From Chara braunii (taxonomy: Eukaryota; Streptophyta; Charophyceae; Charales; Characeae): 50,216 nucleotides of DNA. Where the stretch lies: NCBI GenBank assembly GCA_003427395.1, contig BFEA01000034.1, positions 3,188,246 to 3,238,461 on the forward strand, written 5' to 3'. This document shows positions 10,930-20,871 of this stretch, in pieces. The position numbers and the translations under genes are program-made. How positions within the stretch are numbered: the first letter of the stretch is position 1; every line of letters starts with the position of its first letter. The notes beneath the pieces were generated by a model. The model had not been told where the DNA came from, searched no databases, and saw only the letters and a program-made list of their open reading frames with translations.

Positions 10930-11740
10930 CTTGACCTACCATTCATGTCATTTAGAGACGAAGAGTATAATTACATTTTCGATGCACGCGATAATCTTTC
11001 CGGATTTGTAGATGGCAGGGTCATCCACACGAAGACCGGCAAGACGTTAGTTACTTGTATCTAAGAGTACTACATCCGTTACCCCTTCGTCAAAGAATTT
11101 GTGATGGACAAGTGATAAGAGTTTGTATGTCTTGATGTTCAAGCCTTGCTGGAAGGATATGGTATAGTAGCGAACTATACAACATTCGTGCATCCTCAAA
11201 CAAACGCGCTGGTTGAGAGAGGTCATAGCACCATCACAAATTTTCTTGCCAAGTGGACTGAGGGCAGGCCTAATCAATGGCCTAAATATCTAAGAGCAAC
11301 TTTCTTCATTGAAAATACCATTGTCAATGTGACAACCAAATACGCGTCTGTCACATTATGGTATAGACGGTATGCGACCTTTCCTATTGAAAGTTTCTTG
11401 AAGACTTGAAGGCGTCAAGATGTTGAGACAAATTTGTCATTTGAAGAATTACTGGACATTCGGGCTCGACAGAGACTGAGGTAGGAGTTGTTGAGCAGAG
11501 AACTCGGGAAGCGTCAAACTGGGTGTGGAATAGTCGTCTGGATGATAAGATCCGTTGGAATCAGATGCGCGTGCAAAATGAGCCCTTGACAATAGGAGAT
11601 ATGGTTTTAATGTACGATTCCTCATTGGAAAAGCAGTGGTCAAGGAAAAAACAAGACGTGGTTGGGTCCATATAGGATCGTGAGATGTGGGGATTTCGGA
11701 GCCTATCAAATTGAAGAACTGGACAGGATACAATAGAAGG
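10930..11740 (+). pseudogene. Ty3/gypsy integrase, 3' part, decayed
   Basis: In one frame from 10951, a stretch with DARDNLSGFVDGR and KTGKTLV is followed by VMDK, LLEGYG and HPQTNALVERGHSTI. This is the integrase core region of Ty3/gypsy elements, including the block that carries the catalytic Glu (VERGH, near 11210-11222). Stops interrupt at 11062 and 11116-11121. After 11409 the frame breaks. Pieces in other frames (ELLDIRARQRLR, NEPLTIGDMVLMYDSS, GPYRIVRCGDFGAY) fit the integrase C-terminal GPY/F region, ending near 11735. It would insert retroelement cDNA into DNA, but this copy is dead. Protease and RT are not seen upstream. A gypsy gag piece follows at 12065 in the same strand, so two element fragments are probably joined here. 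Confidence 0.75.
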
Positions 11741-12064
11741 ATTGAGTGTCAGGAACGAGGCTGAAAATCATTGTGGCACGGGAAGAGGTGAGATAAAGAT
11801 AGAACCTGAAGGAGAAGCGTAGTTCGTTTTCATCAATAAGATCAGTTTAGTTTAAAGTGGGAAAAACATTTAGAATAAAAAGTGTCTTGTGTGAATGGTA
11901 ATGAGTATCATGTTATTAAATATATAGAAGTGATGTTGGGAATGTCTGAGAGCATGAACTAGATGTATGCAGTTGACCTTAGTCGACCTTTATGTTTGCT
12001 TACCCCTTTGAGTGGTTGTTGTTTCCCTCGCTTGTTTGTGCAGGTCAACTTTTCGAAAACGGTC
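11741..12064. other. Junction between gypsy fragments, no gene
   Basis: AT-richer sequence between the integrase tail and the gag-like frame. The open frame of the gag extends upstream to about 11963 but without conserved content that I recognise. It may hold an LTR boundary or a 5' leader. Confidence 0.35.
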
Positions 12065-12613
12065 ATGCCGAGAGGTGGGAGGGAGAGGCGGCCACAGGGA
12101 GCCCCTTTGGGGGTTACGGGAGGCAAGGGGCAGCGGGGACCATTCATCAGAGAACGTACACCAGTCTACGATGATGAGGATATTGAGCTCTTCCTTTATG
12201 ACTTTTTGAGCCACACTACCACGATGGGGTGGACAGTCTCGGAGATGATACGGATGCTGAGGGGAATTGGAGAATTTGAGGGGCCGATTGCACGGATCAG
12301 GAGAGAGGCACAAACATGGTAAGAGATTGAGTTGAGGATGCAAGCATTGAGGCCATCTCCTTTGGGACCTAATGGGCTGCCTACCCGTCTGACTGCTGAG
12401 AATGTAGACGAGTTTCTCCTTGCATCCGAACAGTTTGTGCGAGACCAAGGTATTCGGCACAAGGAGTGGTTGCAGACTATGACCCTGTGGACCAAGAGGG
12501 CTAAGAGACCACTTGTCAAACACATCCGCGACCCGGCTCGAGATTGGGAGGACTGCAGGGCTCGATTGAGAAGTTATTTTCGTCACCCTACCCCAGAGCA
12601 CTCACCGACGTGA
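12065..12613 (+). pseudogene. Ty3/gypsy gag, N-terminal and capsid part, one internal stop
   Basis: The ATG at 12065 starts a basic stretch (PRGGRERRPQG), followed by DDEDIELFLYDFLSHT, MGWTVSEMIRML, RIRREAQTW and, after a TAA at 12320-12322, EIELRMQALRPSPLG, ENVDEFLLASEQF and DWEDCRARLRSYFRHP. The acidic start, repeated aromatic and charged helices and tryptophans fit the capsid region of gypsy gag. Both sides of the stop are in the same frame, so a single stop separates them. The frame ends at 12613 before any zinc knuckle. The C-terminal half of a gag that looks like the same family is at 32290-33914. It would assemble retroelement particles. Confidence 0.6.
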
Positions 12614-12664
12614 GTGGGGAGACATAGGAGGAGTGCAGCGGACCTCTTTCTGCCCTCGCCTACG

Positions 12665-12735
12665 GCCGGGGCCTATTAGGCTATTTGGCTTATTCGGTAT
12701 GTGGGACAAGGCTATGGCCTGATCCCACAGGTTGT
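12665..12735 (+). repeat. Hairpin repeat shared with 24215-24285
   Basis: CTATTTGGCTTATTCGG, then TGTGGGA (12700-12706), GGCTATGGCC and TCCCACA (12723-12729). The related copy at 24230-24282 keeps the stem with altered bases (TGTGGGA with CCCCACA; ACCAAGCCATGGT inside). Just downstream, CAGTCCAGTCC repeats at 12743-12812 form a small tandem array. Confidence 0.5.
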
Positions 12736-13129
12736 GTGCTCATTCAGTCCAGTCCAGTCCTGCCCGGTACCATTGTCGATACCAGGCCAGTTCAGTCCAG
12801 TCCAGTCACTCCGCTGGGGGTATACCCCAACTGCAGTCTGGTTTAACCTCATTCTTCAGTTTGCACACTTTGGAGTACATGCGTGTTGAGTCTGCATCGG
12901 AGTTGCGTTGTCCCTTCCAGCTTCATCTACATCTCCGTCATCCTCACCCCTTAGTCTTCATCCTGACGGGCCGCCATCCCGGCGGGTCCGCCACACTGGC
13001 ATCAGAGAGGGAACGTTCCCCGCTCCCACCCACCCCACCCCGCAAAGGCGGAAATGTGGTGTAAACTAGATAGCGAGATTTTGACTGTTTTTCGGCCTTT
13101 TGCACAGCAAACAAATGAGAAAACAGCGG

Positions 13130-13250
13130 AGAAACGAGAAGTGCCCAGTGCGTGACACATAGCAAAAAAAGAGATAGTGTGATCACGACATGTGCGCTTG
13201 CAAGTGAGTGACACGTGGCGAAAAAACACAGAGTGTGATCACGACGCGCA
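13130..13250. repeat. Two-copy tandem repeat (about 60 bases)
   Basis: GTGACACATAGCAAAAAAAG with GTGTGATCACGAC (13152-13190) recurs as GTGACACGTGGCGAAAAAAC with GTGTGATCACGAC (13207-13242). No coding value is seen. Confidence 0.7.
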
Positions 13251-13357
13251 AGCGTCAAGGCCAAGGCCGCTGCACGCGTGTGCGCCATGCGCTCAAGCTG
13301 GCCCACTGCCCCACCTCACCCCGCTCCCGGATTATATATATCAAGATCCGGTATGCA

Positions 13358-13450
13358 CATTGCTGCCAGGGTTTGAACCTGGGCAGCTGCTGGCCATGTG
13401 CATGCGTAGCCAGCGCTTTAACACATTGGCCAAACTCTATAGATGCTCTA
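13358..13450 (-). repeat. tRNA-like (SINE-like) head, minus strand
   Basis: On the minus strand, TGGCCAATGTGTTAAAGCGC (13442-13423) resembles the D arm of a class II tRNA (Leu/Ser-like). GGTTCAAACCC (13379-13369) is a good box B inside CCAGGTTCAAACCCTGG, a perfect T-arm. The segment between them is tRNA-sized for a long variable arm. The acceptor stem does not pair, so this is a SINE head or tRNA pseudogene. Confidence 0.5.
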
Positions 13451-13663
13451 GTGGTGTGGCACGGTGGTGTTGAAGAGTGTCACACCAGCTATTTACCCCC
13501 CCCCTCCCTCCCCTCCCCTGTCGACGAGCGGCGAGTAGTACCCGACGCAGCAGCAACGAGTGGGCTACTATTTGCACTCCCTCCTCCCCCCCCCCCCCAG
13601 CTGACGTCGTGGTTGTTGCTGTCTGCGCACGTGGCCATCTGCAGTGTCACGTGGCAGCTTGCT

Positions 13664-13915
13664 GAAGAACTTGAAGACCCGCCTGGCTAGGGGGCTGCAC
13701 TAATGTGGAATCTGGGTGGCTGATCAAGATTTCAACACACCCAGATGATGATGATGATGATTATTACTTTTTTTAGTGTTGCACCACCAGTTGGGCAGTA
13801 GTGAAGACCCCCCTAGCTAGGGGGCTGCGCGAGAGTGCAATCAGGATGGCTGATCAAGATCTCAGCCCACCCTAGATTACTTTTATTATTATTATTTTTG
13901 CTGCAGCAGCAGACT
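13664..13915. repeat. Tandem duplication of about 135 bases
   Basis: GAAGACCCGCCTGGCTAGGG, GGCTGCAC, GGTGGCTGATCAAGAT and a CACCCAGAT end at 13670-13755 recur at 13803-13878 (GAAGACCCCCCTAGCTAGGG, GGCTGCGC, GATGGCTGATCAAGAT, CACCCTAGAT). GAT or TTA triplet runs separate them. The first copy overlaps the end of a 160-codon frame that I do not think is real. Confidence 0.75.
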
Positions 13916-13984
13916 GCCAGCACCTTGAAGGCCAAGATCCTGTGAATTTGGTGATTTTGTTGCTCTTGGTCAACCAAGCGTCGG

Positions 13985-14020
13985 GTATCACCTATTTTTC
14001 ACTAACCTACTCTCCTACCC

Positions 14021-14057
<37 letters not shown>

Positions 14058-14450
14058 CTACACCATCTCATCATCTTTTCTAACTCTACCACTACTCCCT
14101 CATCCTACCACCTTCTTTACTCATCTTATACCATCGTTTTCTCTCCTCATCCCCCACTCACCATCTTCTACTAATCTATTACACTCCTCTCCACTTTTCT
14201 CATCCCTTTCTCTCTCATTCTCTCACCCTCCTTTCCCCCTTCCGTTCCCCAACTACAACCTCATCATCCCCCGATCTCCTACTTCAATTTTTTTCTCGTT
14301 CTCACATATTTCTTTTTTTCTTCATCACTTTCTCATTCGCTTTTCCCCCACTTCAATTTTTTTTTATTTTTCTTCTTTTGTCTTTCTCTTTGATTTAAAA
14401 TTATTTTTTTCTCTAAATTAGAATTATTTTATCCTCTACTTCTTTTCTCA
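13985..14450 (+). repeat. Long pyrimidine-rich tract with (TC)n core
   Basis: About 430 bases that are overwhelmingly C and T on this strand, with a perfect (TC)n at 14024-14055. The Ser/Pro/Phe/Leu open frame across it is compositional. Similar but shorter tracts lie at 4260-4380 and 4985-5240. Confidence 0.85.
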
Positions 14451-14471
14451 TTTTTCTAATTTATTTTAATT

Positions 14472-14969
14472 CTAGGTTATTAATGGTTCGGAGACCGGAC
14501 GTCTCCCCCAGATGTTAGGTACCCCCGTCGTCCGGATTTTCGGACGACAACTTTTTGGCCTTAAAAAAATAAATAAAAAAAAATCACATTGTTGCCCATG
14601 CCCTAGAGACCCCCCACAAAAAGTTTCAGATTTTTCTGAGCATTTGGTGATAGGGTGGTATTTGTGGTGGGTGGGTGGGGGGTACGATGGGTTTTGGTGG
14701 GGATAGGAGGGGTATAGGTGGGGATTAGAATCTTTAAAGATTTTTATTATTTATTCTACTGGCCCAAATGATCCAAAAATTTGGTGGCATACACCTAATG
14801 CAAGGTGGAACCCACATGATTTGTTTTAAAAAAAAATGGGTTTTTTTTTTTTTTTTTTTTTTTTTGAGCTAGGTCGAATATACCCTGTCCGGTCCGACGT
14901 CCGAGCAGACGTCCGGTCGGACATCCCGGACGGTCAGGGGGGTCCCGGACGTCCGATCCAACAACCTAG
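14472..14969. mobile_element. hAT-like MITE, 498 bp, 8-bp target duplication
   Basis: Begins CTAGGTTATTAATGG and ends with the reverse complement of CTAGGTTGTTGGATC. The flanks carry the direct repeat TTTTAATT (14464-14471 and 14970-14977), although they are AT-rich. The ends hold GGACGTCCGG-type palindromes (GTCCGGATTTTCGGAC near 14531-14546; repeated CGGACGTCC near 14895-14958). No coding capacity. An 8-bp duplication with short inverted ends fits non-autonomous hAT elements. The terminal CTAGG is shared with the element at 15347. Confidence 0.55.
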
Positions 14970-14977
14970 TTTTAATT

Positions 14978-15346
14978 TTTATTTTATTTATTTTAAAATT
15001 TTATTTTTTTATGCGGCACCTCTATAGCTTGTTAAGATTTACTCATTCTTGTTTTTCGATGCACATTTTGACCTTTTAGGGGTAACAAAGTGCTGCTGAA
15101 ATTTTTATTTTTTCTACCTAGTGTTTTTCCAGCACATTTTGACCCCTTAGAGGTAGCAACATGATGACCAAATTTTTCCATTTTACTCAGTTATTCTTTT
15201 TGACGACACACTTCGACCCCATGGGTAACGAAATGCTGTCGATTTTTTTAAAATAAAATTAAAATAAAATTTAAAAACCTATTCTTCTCTTCACTTTCCT
15301 CCACCTCCTCATTTTTTTATTTTTTATTTCTTTATTTATTTATTTT
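14978..15346. other. AT-rich DNA with three GACCCCTTAGAGGTA-like blocks
   Basis: Near 15061-15235, three stretches of about 85 bases share CACATTTTGACCNNTTAGGG, GTAACAAARTGCTGNCGA and poly-T. A fourth copy lies at 15698-15740 (GTTTGACCCCTTTGAGGGTA, GAAATGCTGTCGAAAA). They form a small dispersed tandem repeat around the MITE. Confidence 0.5.
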
Positions 15347-15623
15347 CTAGGCTACCAGCCGGGTTGCCCGGGTCCCTGGTGGCCAGCCCGTGCAAGGACA
15401 AGGGAGGGTCCCAGCAAAAAAAACAAAAAATCCAAAAAATCCGAAAAAAAAGTTATGTTATGCAGAAAAATAAACTGAACAACTTTTGCCTTAGGGTCAC
15501 ATCAAAATTCTTTACCAAATAAAAAATATAAAATAAAAGTATAAAATATTTTTTATTTTTTTTATTTTTTAAATCTTTTTGACCCGGTCGGGCAAGTCAC
15601 CCCGGGCCACTCTGGTAGCCTAG
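15347..15623. mobile_element. hAT-like MITE, 277 bp, TIR CTAGGCTACCAG, 8-bp target duplication
   Basis: Starts CTAGGCTACCAG and ends CTGGTAGCCTAG, a perfect 12-base inverted terminal repeat, followed inward by GC-rich CCGGG blocks at both ends. TTTATTTT flanks it directly on both sides (15339-15346 and 15624-15631). Inside are AAGGGAGGGTCCCAGC, a poly-A-like stretch and the conserved AAATAAACTGAACAACTTTT / GCCTTAGGGTCACATC block. Related copies are at 40681, 40956, 46745, 47365 and 48183. No frame. Confidence 0.7.
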
Positions 15624-15631
15624 TTTATTTT

Positions 15632-16220
15632 GTAATTATGATTTGCGATATTTTGAAGCTTAGTGTACTTCTCTCGGTCACTCCTCCCTCTTGGCACATG
15701 TTTGACCCCTTTGAGGGTAGGGAAATGCTGTCGAAAATTCCCAAAAAATAAATCTCATTTCTGTCCTCACCTTTTGCTTACTTCTTTCTTTATTTATTTT
15801 TATTATGTATTTTTTTATCTCAAAATTTTACTTTTTTTTTTTTTTTTTTCCATTCCCTCCATGGTTGTTATTTTTTTTTTTCTTGATTAGGTCGCCGCTA
15901 CTCTACCCTAACCCCCCAAACTCCAATTAGGGTTTTCTTAGGGTTTGATAGAGCTTAGGTTTCTCCTAATCCCCGTCCTCTCCCGCCTCCTCCCATCGGG
16001 CACCTTGGACCCGAACGACTCCTCTCCCCTCGACCGGCTTCATGTCACTCTCTCACGCGCAATTCGCTGGTCATGGAGCGTGCCGACTCATGACCAAACG
16101 CTCCGCTCTCGCGGTCCGCCTCCTCTCACCGGTGGACCGATTTCTCCACACACCATCCTATCTCTTTCCCCACCTCCTTTTCCACTTGCCGCCATATCTG
16201 CCCTCATTCACCCGCCACAA
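15632..16220. other. Chromovirus 5' region, no clear LTR
   Basis: After T-runs near 15831-15850 and 15870-15882, the sequence shows AATTAGGGTTTTCTTAGGGT, a short telomere-like repeat that is common in plant leaders, then C/T-rich DNA up to the gag start. I could not find a matching direct repeat downstream of the chromodomain to define LTRs. Confidence 0.35.
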
Positions 16221-17575
16221 ATGGATAAAAGTACATCTGAGGTGATCATTGCGCCGCCAACCACCTCTCAGGCGCCCACACAATCAACAGTTCTTTGTCA
16301 CACCTCTATGGACCTTGAGACTGTCCTCGCGACCCTCCTCACACCGATGCAAGCGCGCCTTGATGCGCTTGAACCCATACAGGCGTAACTCAATGCGCTC
16401 ACCCTTTACGTTCACTGCCTCAAGGGTTTTCCGCATCGCTCTCCTCACTGCTCCCACACCCCATCCCCTACCGCTTTTCATTTCGGTTCCCTACGACTCC
16501 AGACACGGAGACGTGGTGGTTCCTCCTCCTCCGCGAGACAGACCCAGCACTCCCCCTCCATAGTGGTGAGTGTCGTCGCCGCTCAGACCATACCTTTTGT
16601 TGCAAAACATCCATCCGTCCCTGCCGCCCCTGCCGCTTCGGCCATTACCGTAGGTGCTGCTGCCCAGATACCGTTATCAGGCCAAACAGTTTCATCTCCT
16701 CATCCCGGTGTTGCTTACCAGCTTCCCGCATCGGTCACGACATTGCGGGTCGGAGCCCTCCCTCCTCCCCTTATCCCCTCACTCCCACATCAAGGTTCCT
16801 TATAGTTCGTTACCCCTTCCCCTGCTAGGGTACCCTCTCCGACTCCTTCACCTCCGACGCCGAATACCCAGCGAGTGGCTACCTTACAGGCCATTGTAGC
16901 GCAACTTCAAGCGGAGACACGCACCCTGCGATAGCCTCACCCCTCACAGGTTGCTTACTCTTCATCTTCCTTCACTGCCCCTTCCACTTCGGTCTTGCAG
17001 GCTCGTTTCACTCAACCTGCTCCTCTACCTCTACCCTCCTATCTCGCCACCCCGTCACAGCTGCCTGCAGTCGTTGCCTCCACCTCTGCAGGACCTTCCA
17101 CCCACAGCCATGGCCTACAGCCTGGCCTCAATTAAACCCTTGCACCGGCCCCGATATTTGTCGCCGCAGTGCAGACCCATCAGCCTCTCTCCCCTCGCTA
17201 TCAGCACAGTTGTCCCCCCCTTGTGCGCATGTCGGATATACTGGACTACGATGGCACACTTCGTGTGTCACATTGGTTGTGGACCGCCACACGTACATTG
17301 ACACTTACAAACACTGGTCAGGAGTTGCGGTGCTCTCTGCTCGCAACTAAATTGCGAGGTAGCGCTTTCACCACATGGGAGAGCTACTATGTCGATCGTA
17401 CTCGTACGGGTGAGGCTCCCACTTTTGTGGACTTCACCGCCTTCCTTCATGACCGCTATGGCACTTTGCACGACGTCACCGACGCCTTAGATAGGGTCAC
17501 CCAGAAAAGATGGCCCAGGTCCTCAGCACCGGTAGACCTAGAGCGTCACTCCTACCTGAGGTTCTTATGACCAAC
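16221..17575 (+). pseudogene. Chromovirus gag (N-terminal and capsid), several stops
   Basis: The frame starting at ATG 16221 opens with MDKSTSEVI and MDLETVLATLLTPMQARLDAL. A long Pro/Ser/Ala-rich linker follows, and from about 17229 a capsid-like domain with ILDYDGTLRVSHWLW, LLATKLRGSAFTTWESYYVD, FVDFTAFLHDRYGTLHD and VTDALDRV. The order and the aromatic pattern fit Ty3/gypsy capsid. In-frame stops occur at 16386 (TAA), about 16803 (TAG), 16932 (TAG) and near 17130 (TAA), each explicable by one C-to-T change in CAA or CAG. Near 17510 the frame shifts. The capsid continues in another frame to 17700 (LMTNKFIISFPTDYRI, QAYEAARQFQWIQ). The gene would form the particle shell; it is inactive here. 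Confidence 0.7.
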
Positions 17576-18255
17576 AAGTTCATCATCAGTTTTCCAACTG
17601 ACTACCGCATCGAGCTGTTGCGACAGACCTTCGCCTCCAAATAGCAGGCCTACGAGGCTGCTCGACAGTTCCAATGGATACAGAGTCACTTCTTTGATGC
17701 CCCGTCCTCTTCACAACCCGCCACCATCACCCAGTCAGCGGCATTGGTACAAGTCGTTCCTCTTTCGCCGACCGCTTTTAACGCCCAGCTCAACATGGAG
17801 CGTCATTCTCTCGACGCTACAGTTCCCTCGAGTACGACGACGATTCTACGACAGAGATCGATCCTACCCTTGGGGACGCTTCCGAAAACCTTGTACTTCA
17901 AGATGTCATCTAGTGCCACTTGGATGACGAGATTGTCCCGATGGCCGACCGCTTGCAGATGGCGATGTCCGCCATGGGTCGTGTTCACAGTCCGCTTGCA
18001 CAGGTTGGCGCTTGCATGTTGACTATTCCTAAGGTAAACCTCCCTCAGGGTCTCGTCCCTCCTCCCGGAGCCCTATCCCCTAAGGAGCGTGCCGCCCTCA
18101 AGACCTGTCGTGGTTGTCTTTGTTGCCGCCAGGATGGACACACCTCCTCACGGTGTCCATACCATGCCACGCTCGATCGGCACTACGCTGACATCGCTCG
18201 TCAGCACCGATCTCAGTCCCCCACTGACCTCGCTCAGCTAGTCCCATCCAGATAG
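17576..18255 (+). pseudogene. Chromovirus gag C-terminal part with zinc knuckle
   Basis: Continues the gag at 16221 through at least one more frame change. The reading from 17920 gives ADRLQMAMSAMGRVH, PPPGALSPKERAALKTCRG and then the knuckle CLCCRQDGHTSSRC (18115-18156), an exact CX2CX4HX4C nucleic-acid-binding motif. The frame ends at 18255. The zinc knuckle would bind element RNA. An upstream stop (CTAG, about 17909-17914) and a TAG at 17643 show that it is broken. Confidence 0.7.
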
Positions 18256-18950
18256 CCACGGTGCAGTGTACCATTGAGCCCTCATACGCAACCGGCTTCC
18301 CGACCACGGAGTCGCGGTTTTCCTCTTTGGCTACCACACTAGAGGATCCTCAGGACACGACAAACAAAGTTCTTCCTGCCCCGTCGTTTGTCGAGGTACC
18401 ATCTGTCCCACAGAAGACCGCCGCATCTAGTCCTTTCGCTCCGAGACTTTCGATGCATCGCGCCATTCGCACAACTCGTTGTAGCGCTCCGCTGACGACT
18501 CGCTATGACGTTGTGTTATCACTCCTGGATTTTAGCATTTTTTTGGCTCGTCAGAAGTGACTCACGAGACAAGTAAACGTCCTGTATCGTCTTCTCGCTC
18601 TGCTCTTTGATCCTGATTGCACCTTCCCATCATTTTTGTTCGCCTAGGGACATCAATGAGGATGTACCATGCTTTATAAGACTTCGGCTCGCAGGGAGAT
18701 TTCGTTCACCTTCGCGTGGTTGCGGAAGCTCGTCTAGCTAGCGTCGGGTCTCACTCTCCTATCTCTGTTACCCTCGGAGATAACAAGACGCGGCGCTTCT
18801 TCGATCAGATGGTTTCTGATCTCTACTTTTCTCTCACCCTTCAACCACCAGATAGTACCCAGGCGCCGTGAATATATCCTCATGATGCAAGTTCAGGTCT
18901 GTGTTTCAGAAGTTATGGGTTGCTCACGTAGCTAGCTGTGTTGGTCTCCA
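18256..18950 (+). pseudogene. Unassigned pol-side remnant of the chromovirus
   Basis: Coding-like pieces follow the knuckle. From 18261 a 99-codon frame contains EDPQDTTNKVLPAPSFVEV. Around 18690-18870, GDFVHLRVVAEARLASVGSH, SPISVTLGDNKTRRFFD and QMVSDLYFSLTL read well in one frame. I cannot place these in protease, RT or RNase H. The RT core is not found anywhere in this element, because the sequence is interrupted at about 18951 by repeat DNA and later by N. Confidence 0.35.
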
Positions 18951-19177
18951 CACGTGATTCTCAGGGTTTGGCTGCACTACTCACCAAATGTGCAAAACCA
19001 GAATGAATCTTCTGTAGAACATGGAATAATACGCCGATATATGTTTTGTCTTTTTTGCCCTAAGGCTCTGCAGAAAAGACAAAATATATGGTGGCGTATC
19101 ATTCCATGTTCTGCAGAAGATTCATTCTGGTTTTGCACATTTAGTGAGTAGCGCAGCCAAGCCCTGAGAATCACGTG
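18951..19177. mobile_element. Foldback element, arms of about 105 bases
   Basis: The left arm from ACGTGATTCTCAGGG through TGGCTGCACTACTCAC, CAAATGTGCAAAACCAG, GAATGAATCTTCTGTAGAAC, ATGGAATAATACGCC and TTTTGTCTTTT is repeated almost exactly in reverse complement up to 19177. A loop of roughly 15 bases lies near 19055-19070. A transcript would form a nearly perfect hairpin of about 105 bp. Mismatches between the arms are few, mostly single transitions. No protein. Confidence 0.8.
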
Positions 19178-19214
19178 CAGGGACTTTCTTATTATTATTT
19201 TTTTTTGTTATTTT

Positions 19215-19425
19215 TTTTTCTCTTTTTTTTTTTTTGTTGTTTTTCTTTTTTCTCCTTTTTCTTTTTTTAGGAATACGTGTTGTGGCCCTGAGGGCCTCTG
19301 CTCACCACATGCAGAAAAGACAAAACATATGGCGGCGTATCATTCCATGTTCTGCAGAAGATTCATTCTGGTTTTGCACATTCAGTGAGTAGTGCAGCCA
19401 AGCCCTGAGAATCACTTGCAGAGAC
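19215..19425 (+). repeat. Partial foldback-family copy with T-rich leader
   Basis: A T-rich tract ends in CTTTTTTTAGGAATACGTG, followed by GGGCCTCTGCTCACCACATG and the right-arm sequence of the foldback (GCAGAAAAGACAAAA, GGCGGCGTATCATTCC, GAAGATTCATTCTGG, TTTTGCACATTCAGTGAGTA). A second copy, over 90 percent alike by eye, is at 20872-21064 and runs into the N gap. The leader looks like a polypyrimidine tract plus splice acceptor, and GTGAGTA like a donor; this is inference. Confidence 0.7.
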
Positions 19426-19429
19426 TTTC

Positions 19430-20871
19430 TTTTTTCTTTTTTTTTCTTCTTTTTTTTAAAATGGCAAACCAGCAAAATAGATTGGCCAAGGGCCCGACTT
19501 GGCCTAATGGAGGAATAGATATGCTTCGGCCCTGTTTTTAGGGTCATTAACCAACTTTGCTCTTCAGATTATGAAACAGATCGACTTTAGATCTGTGTTT
19601 TGCCTGCTTGGGATCTGTTTCTAGATTCCCCTATGTCTTTCATAGGGCATTGAGCCTCCTCACATTAGAGAGCTTTGTTGATAAGAAACCCGACCCAAAT
19701 CTGGTTCGTTTGAGCTGGTGAAGGTCAGGGTCTTGATATGAGAAGGAGTTGGGTGTGGGGAGGTTAGGATGAGCTAGCCTGTATTGGCAGCTCAACTCTG
19801 ATTTTGATTTGGGCTTCAAGGTGTATTTTGGAAAGTTGGTCCTTTTGAATGGGACGCTGGACCCGGTTTCCAGGAGGTTTACAATAGATTGATTGGTTAG
19901 TGCTGGTTCGAGGTTCACGAGCTGATTTCATAACCGAAACTGGTTGAGGCTGCCAGGATAACTCCGGGTTAAATTGTGAGGTCCCCGGCCTCGTTCCATT
20001 TTTTTTTATTTATTTATTTATTTATTTATTTATTTTTTTAACTATACTCTTCTCTCAATTTTTCCTCACACTACCTACCTACCACTACTACTACTTGTAG
20101 GCATATGGGAAAACCCGTAGCATACCACAACCGTGTTTTAACGGCCCCTCGAGCCTGCAGGATACCGGCCAGGGGACGGGCCCGGACGACCGGTAGCACC
20201 AGGGATAAAGCGGACCAATCCCCCGTGCCTCCCCTCAGGTCCCCATGGTTTTTGCAATATATTATACAACTTTCAAAAAAAAAAAAAAAAAAAAAAAACA
20301 GCAAAATATTATTGCAAAGATAGGACAACGGGGCCGGGGACCCCACAAATCAACCCGGAATAGAGTCATCTGGCAGCATTAGCCAGTCTCGCTTTTTACA
20401 GCACCTGCAAGGAACCGACTGTTATCAGTTAAACAACAAGGACTGGTAATAGACTTCAGCTATGCAATGCTATACTGGTGTCGAGGGGCCAGGTAATTGG
20501 GATGAGTGTAACTGGCATAGTCTCGGGAGGGGGTACCTGGGTAGACTGGAAATGGAAGGTGTGGGCCTCGGGTGGGGTAAGTGGATGGGGGAGTCTAGGA
20601 GAAGACAGCGGGGCCCACCCCAAGGGAGAGGGTGACAGGATGACAAAAGATCAGGGGTTGAGGTTACGGGGAAGCAGTTGAGGTTCAGGAGGGAGAGGGT
20701 ATGGGATTGCTAGACTAAGCTATTCAAAGTCCATTCTTCTACAATACGGCATCCTTACTCAATAACTGTTGCCCCTAAACCTTCATTGGCCTCAACACGG
20801 CTTGATACCCGCCTAGAAACAGCGGGTTGGAGCCTGTACGACAGACAGGCTCTTGCCCTTATATGCCCTTA
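19430..20871. other. Repeat DNA between foldback copies, no gene
   Basis: Contains (TTTA)n at about 20005-20035, a GC-rich stretch at 20105-20255, a poly-A at 20275-20298 and a G-rich stretch at 20470-20720. Frames of up to 92 codons appear on the minus strand (19640-19918) but show no domain. The whole segment appears to be nested insertions inside the chromovirus. Confidence 0.45.

Noticed and set aside
12990-13012. CTGGCATCAGAGAG as a primer-binding site for initiator tRNA-Met
   Set aside because: Similar to the TGG-ATCAGAG pattern, but no LTR end directly before it and no matching LTR after it.
15925-15965. TTAGGGTTTTCTTAGGGTTT as telomeric DNA
   Set aside because: Only two or three imperfect units in a leader-like stretch before a gag gene.
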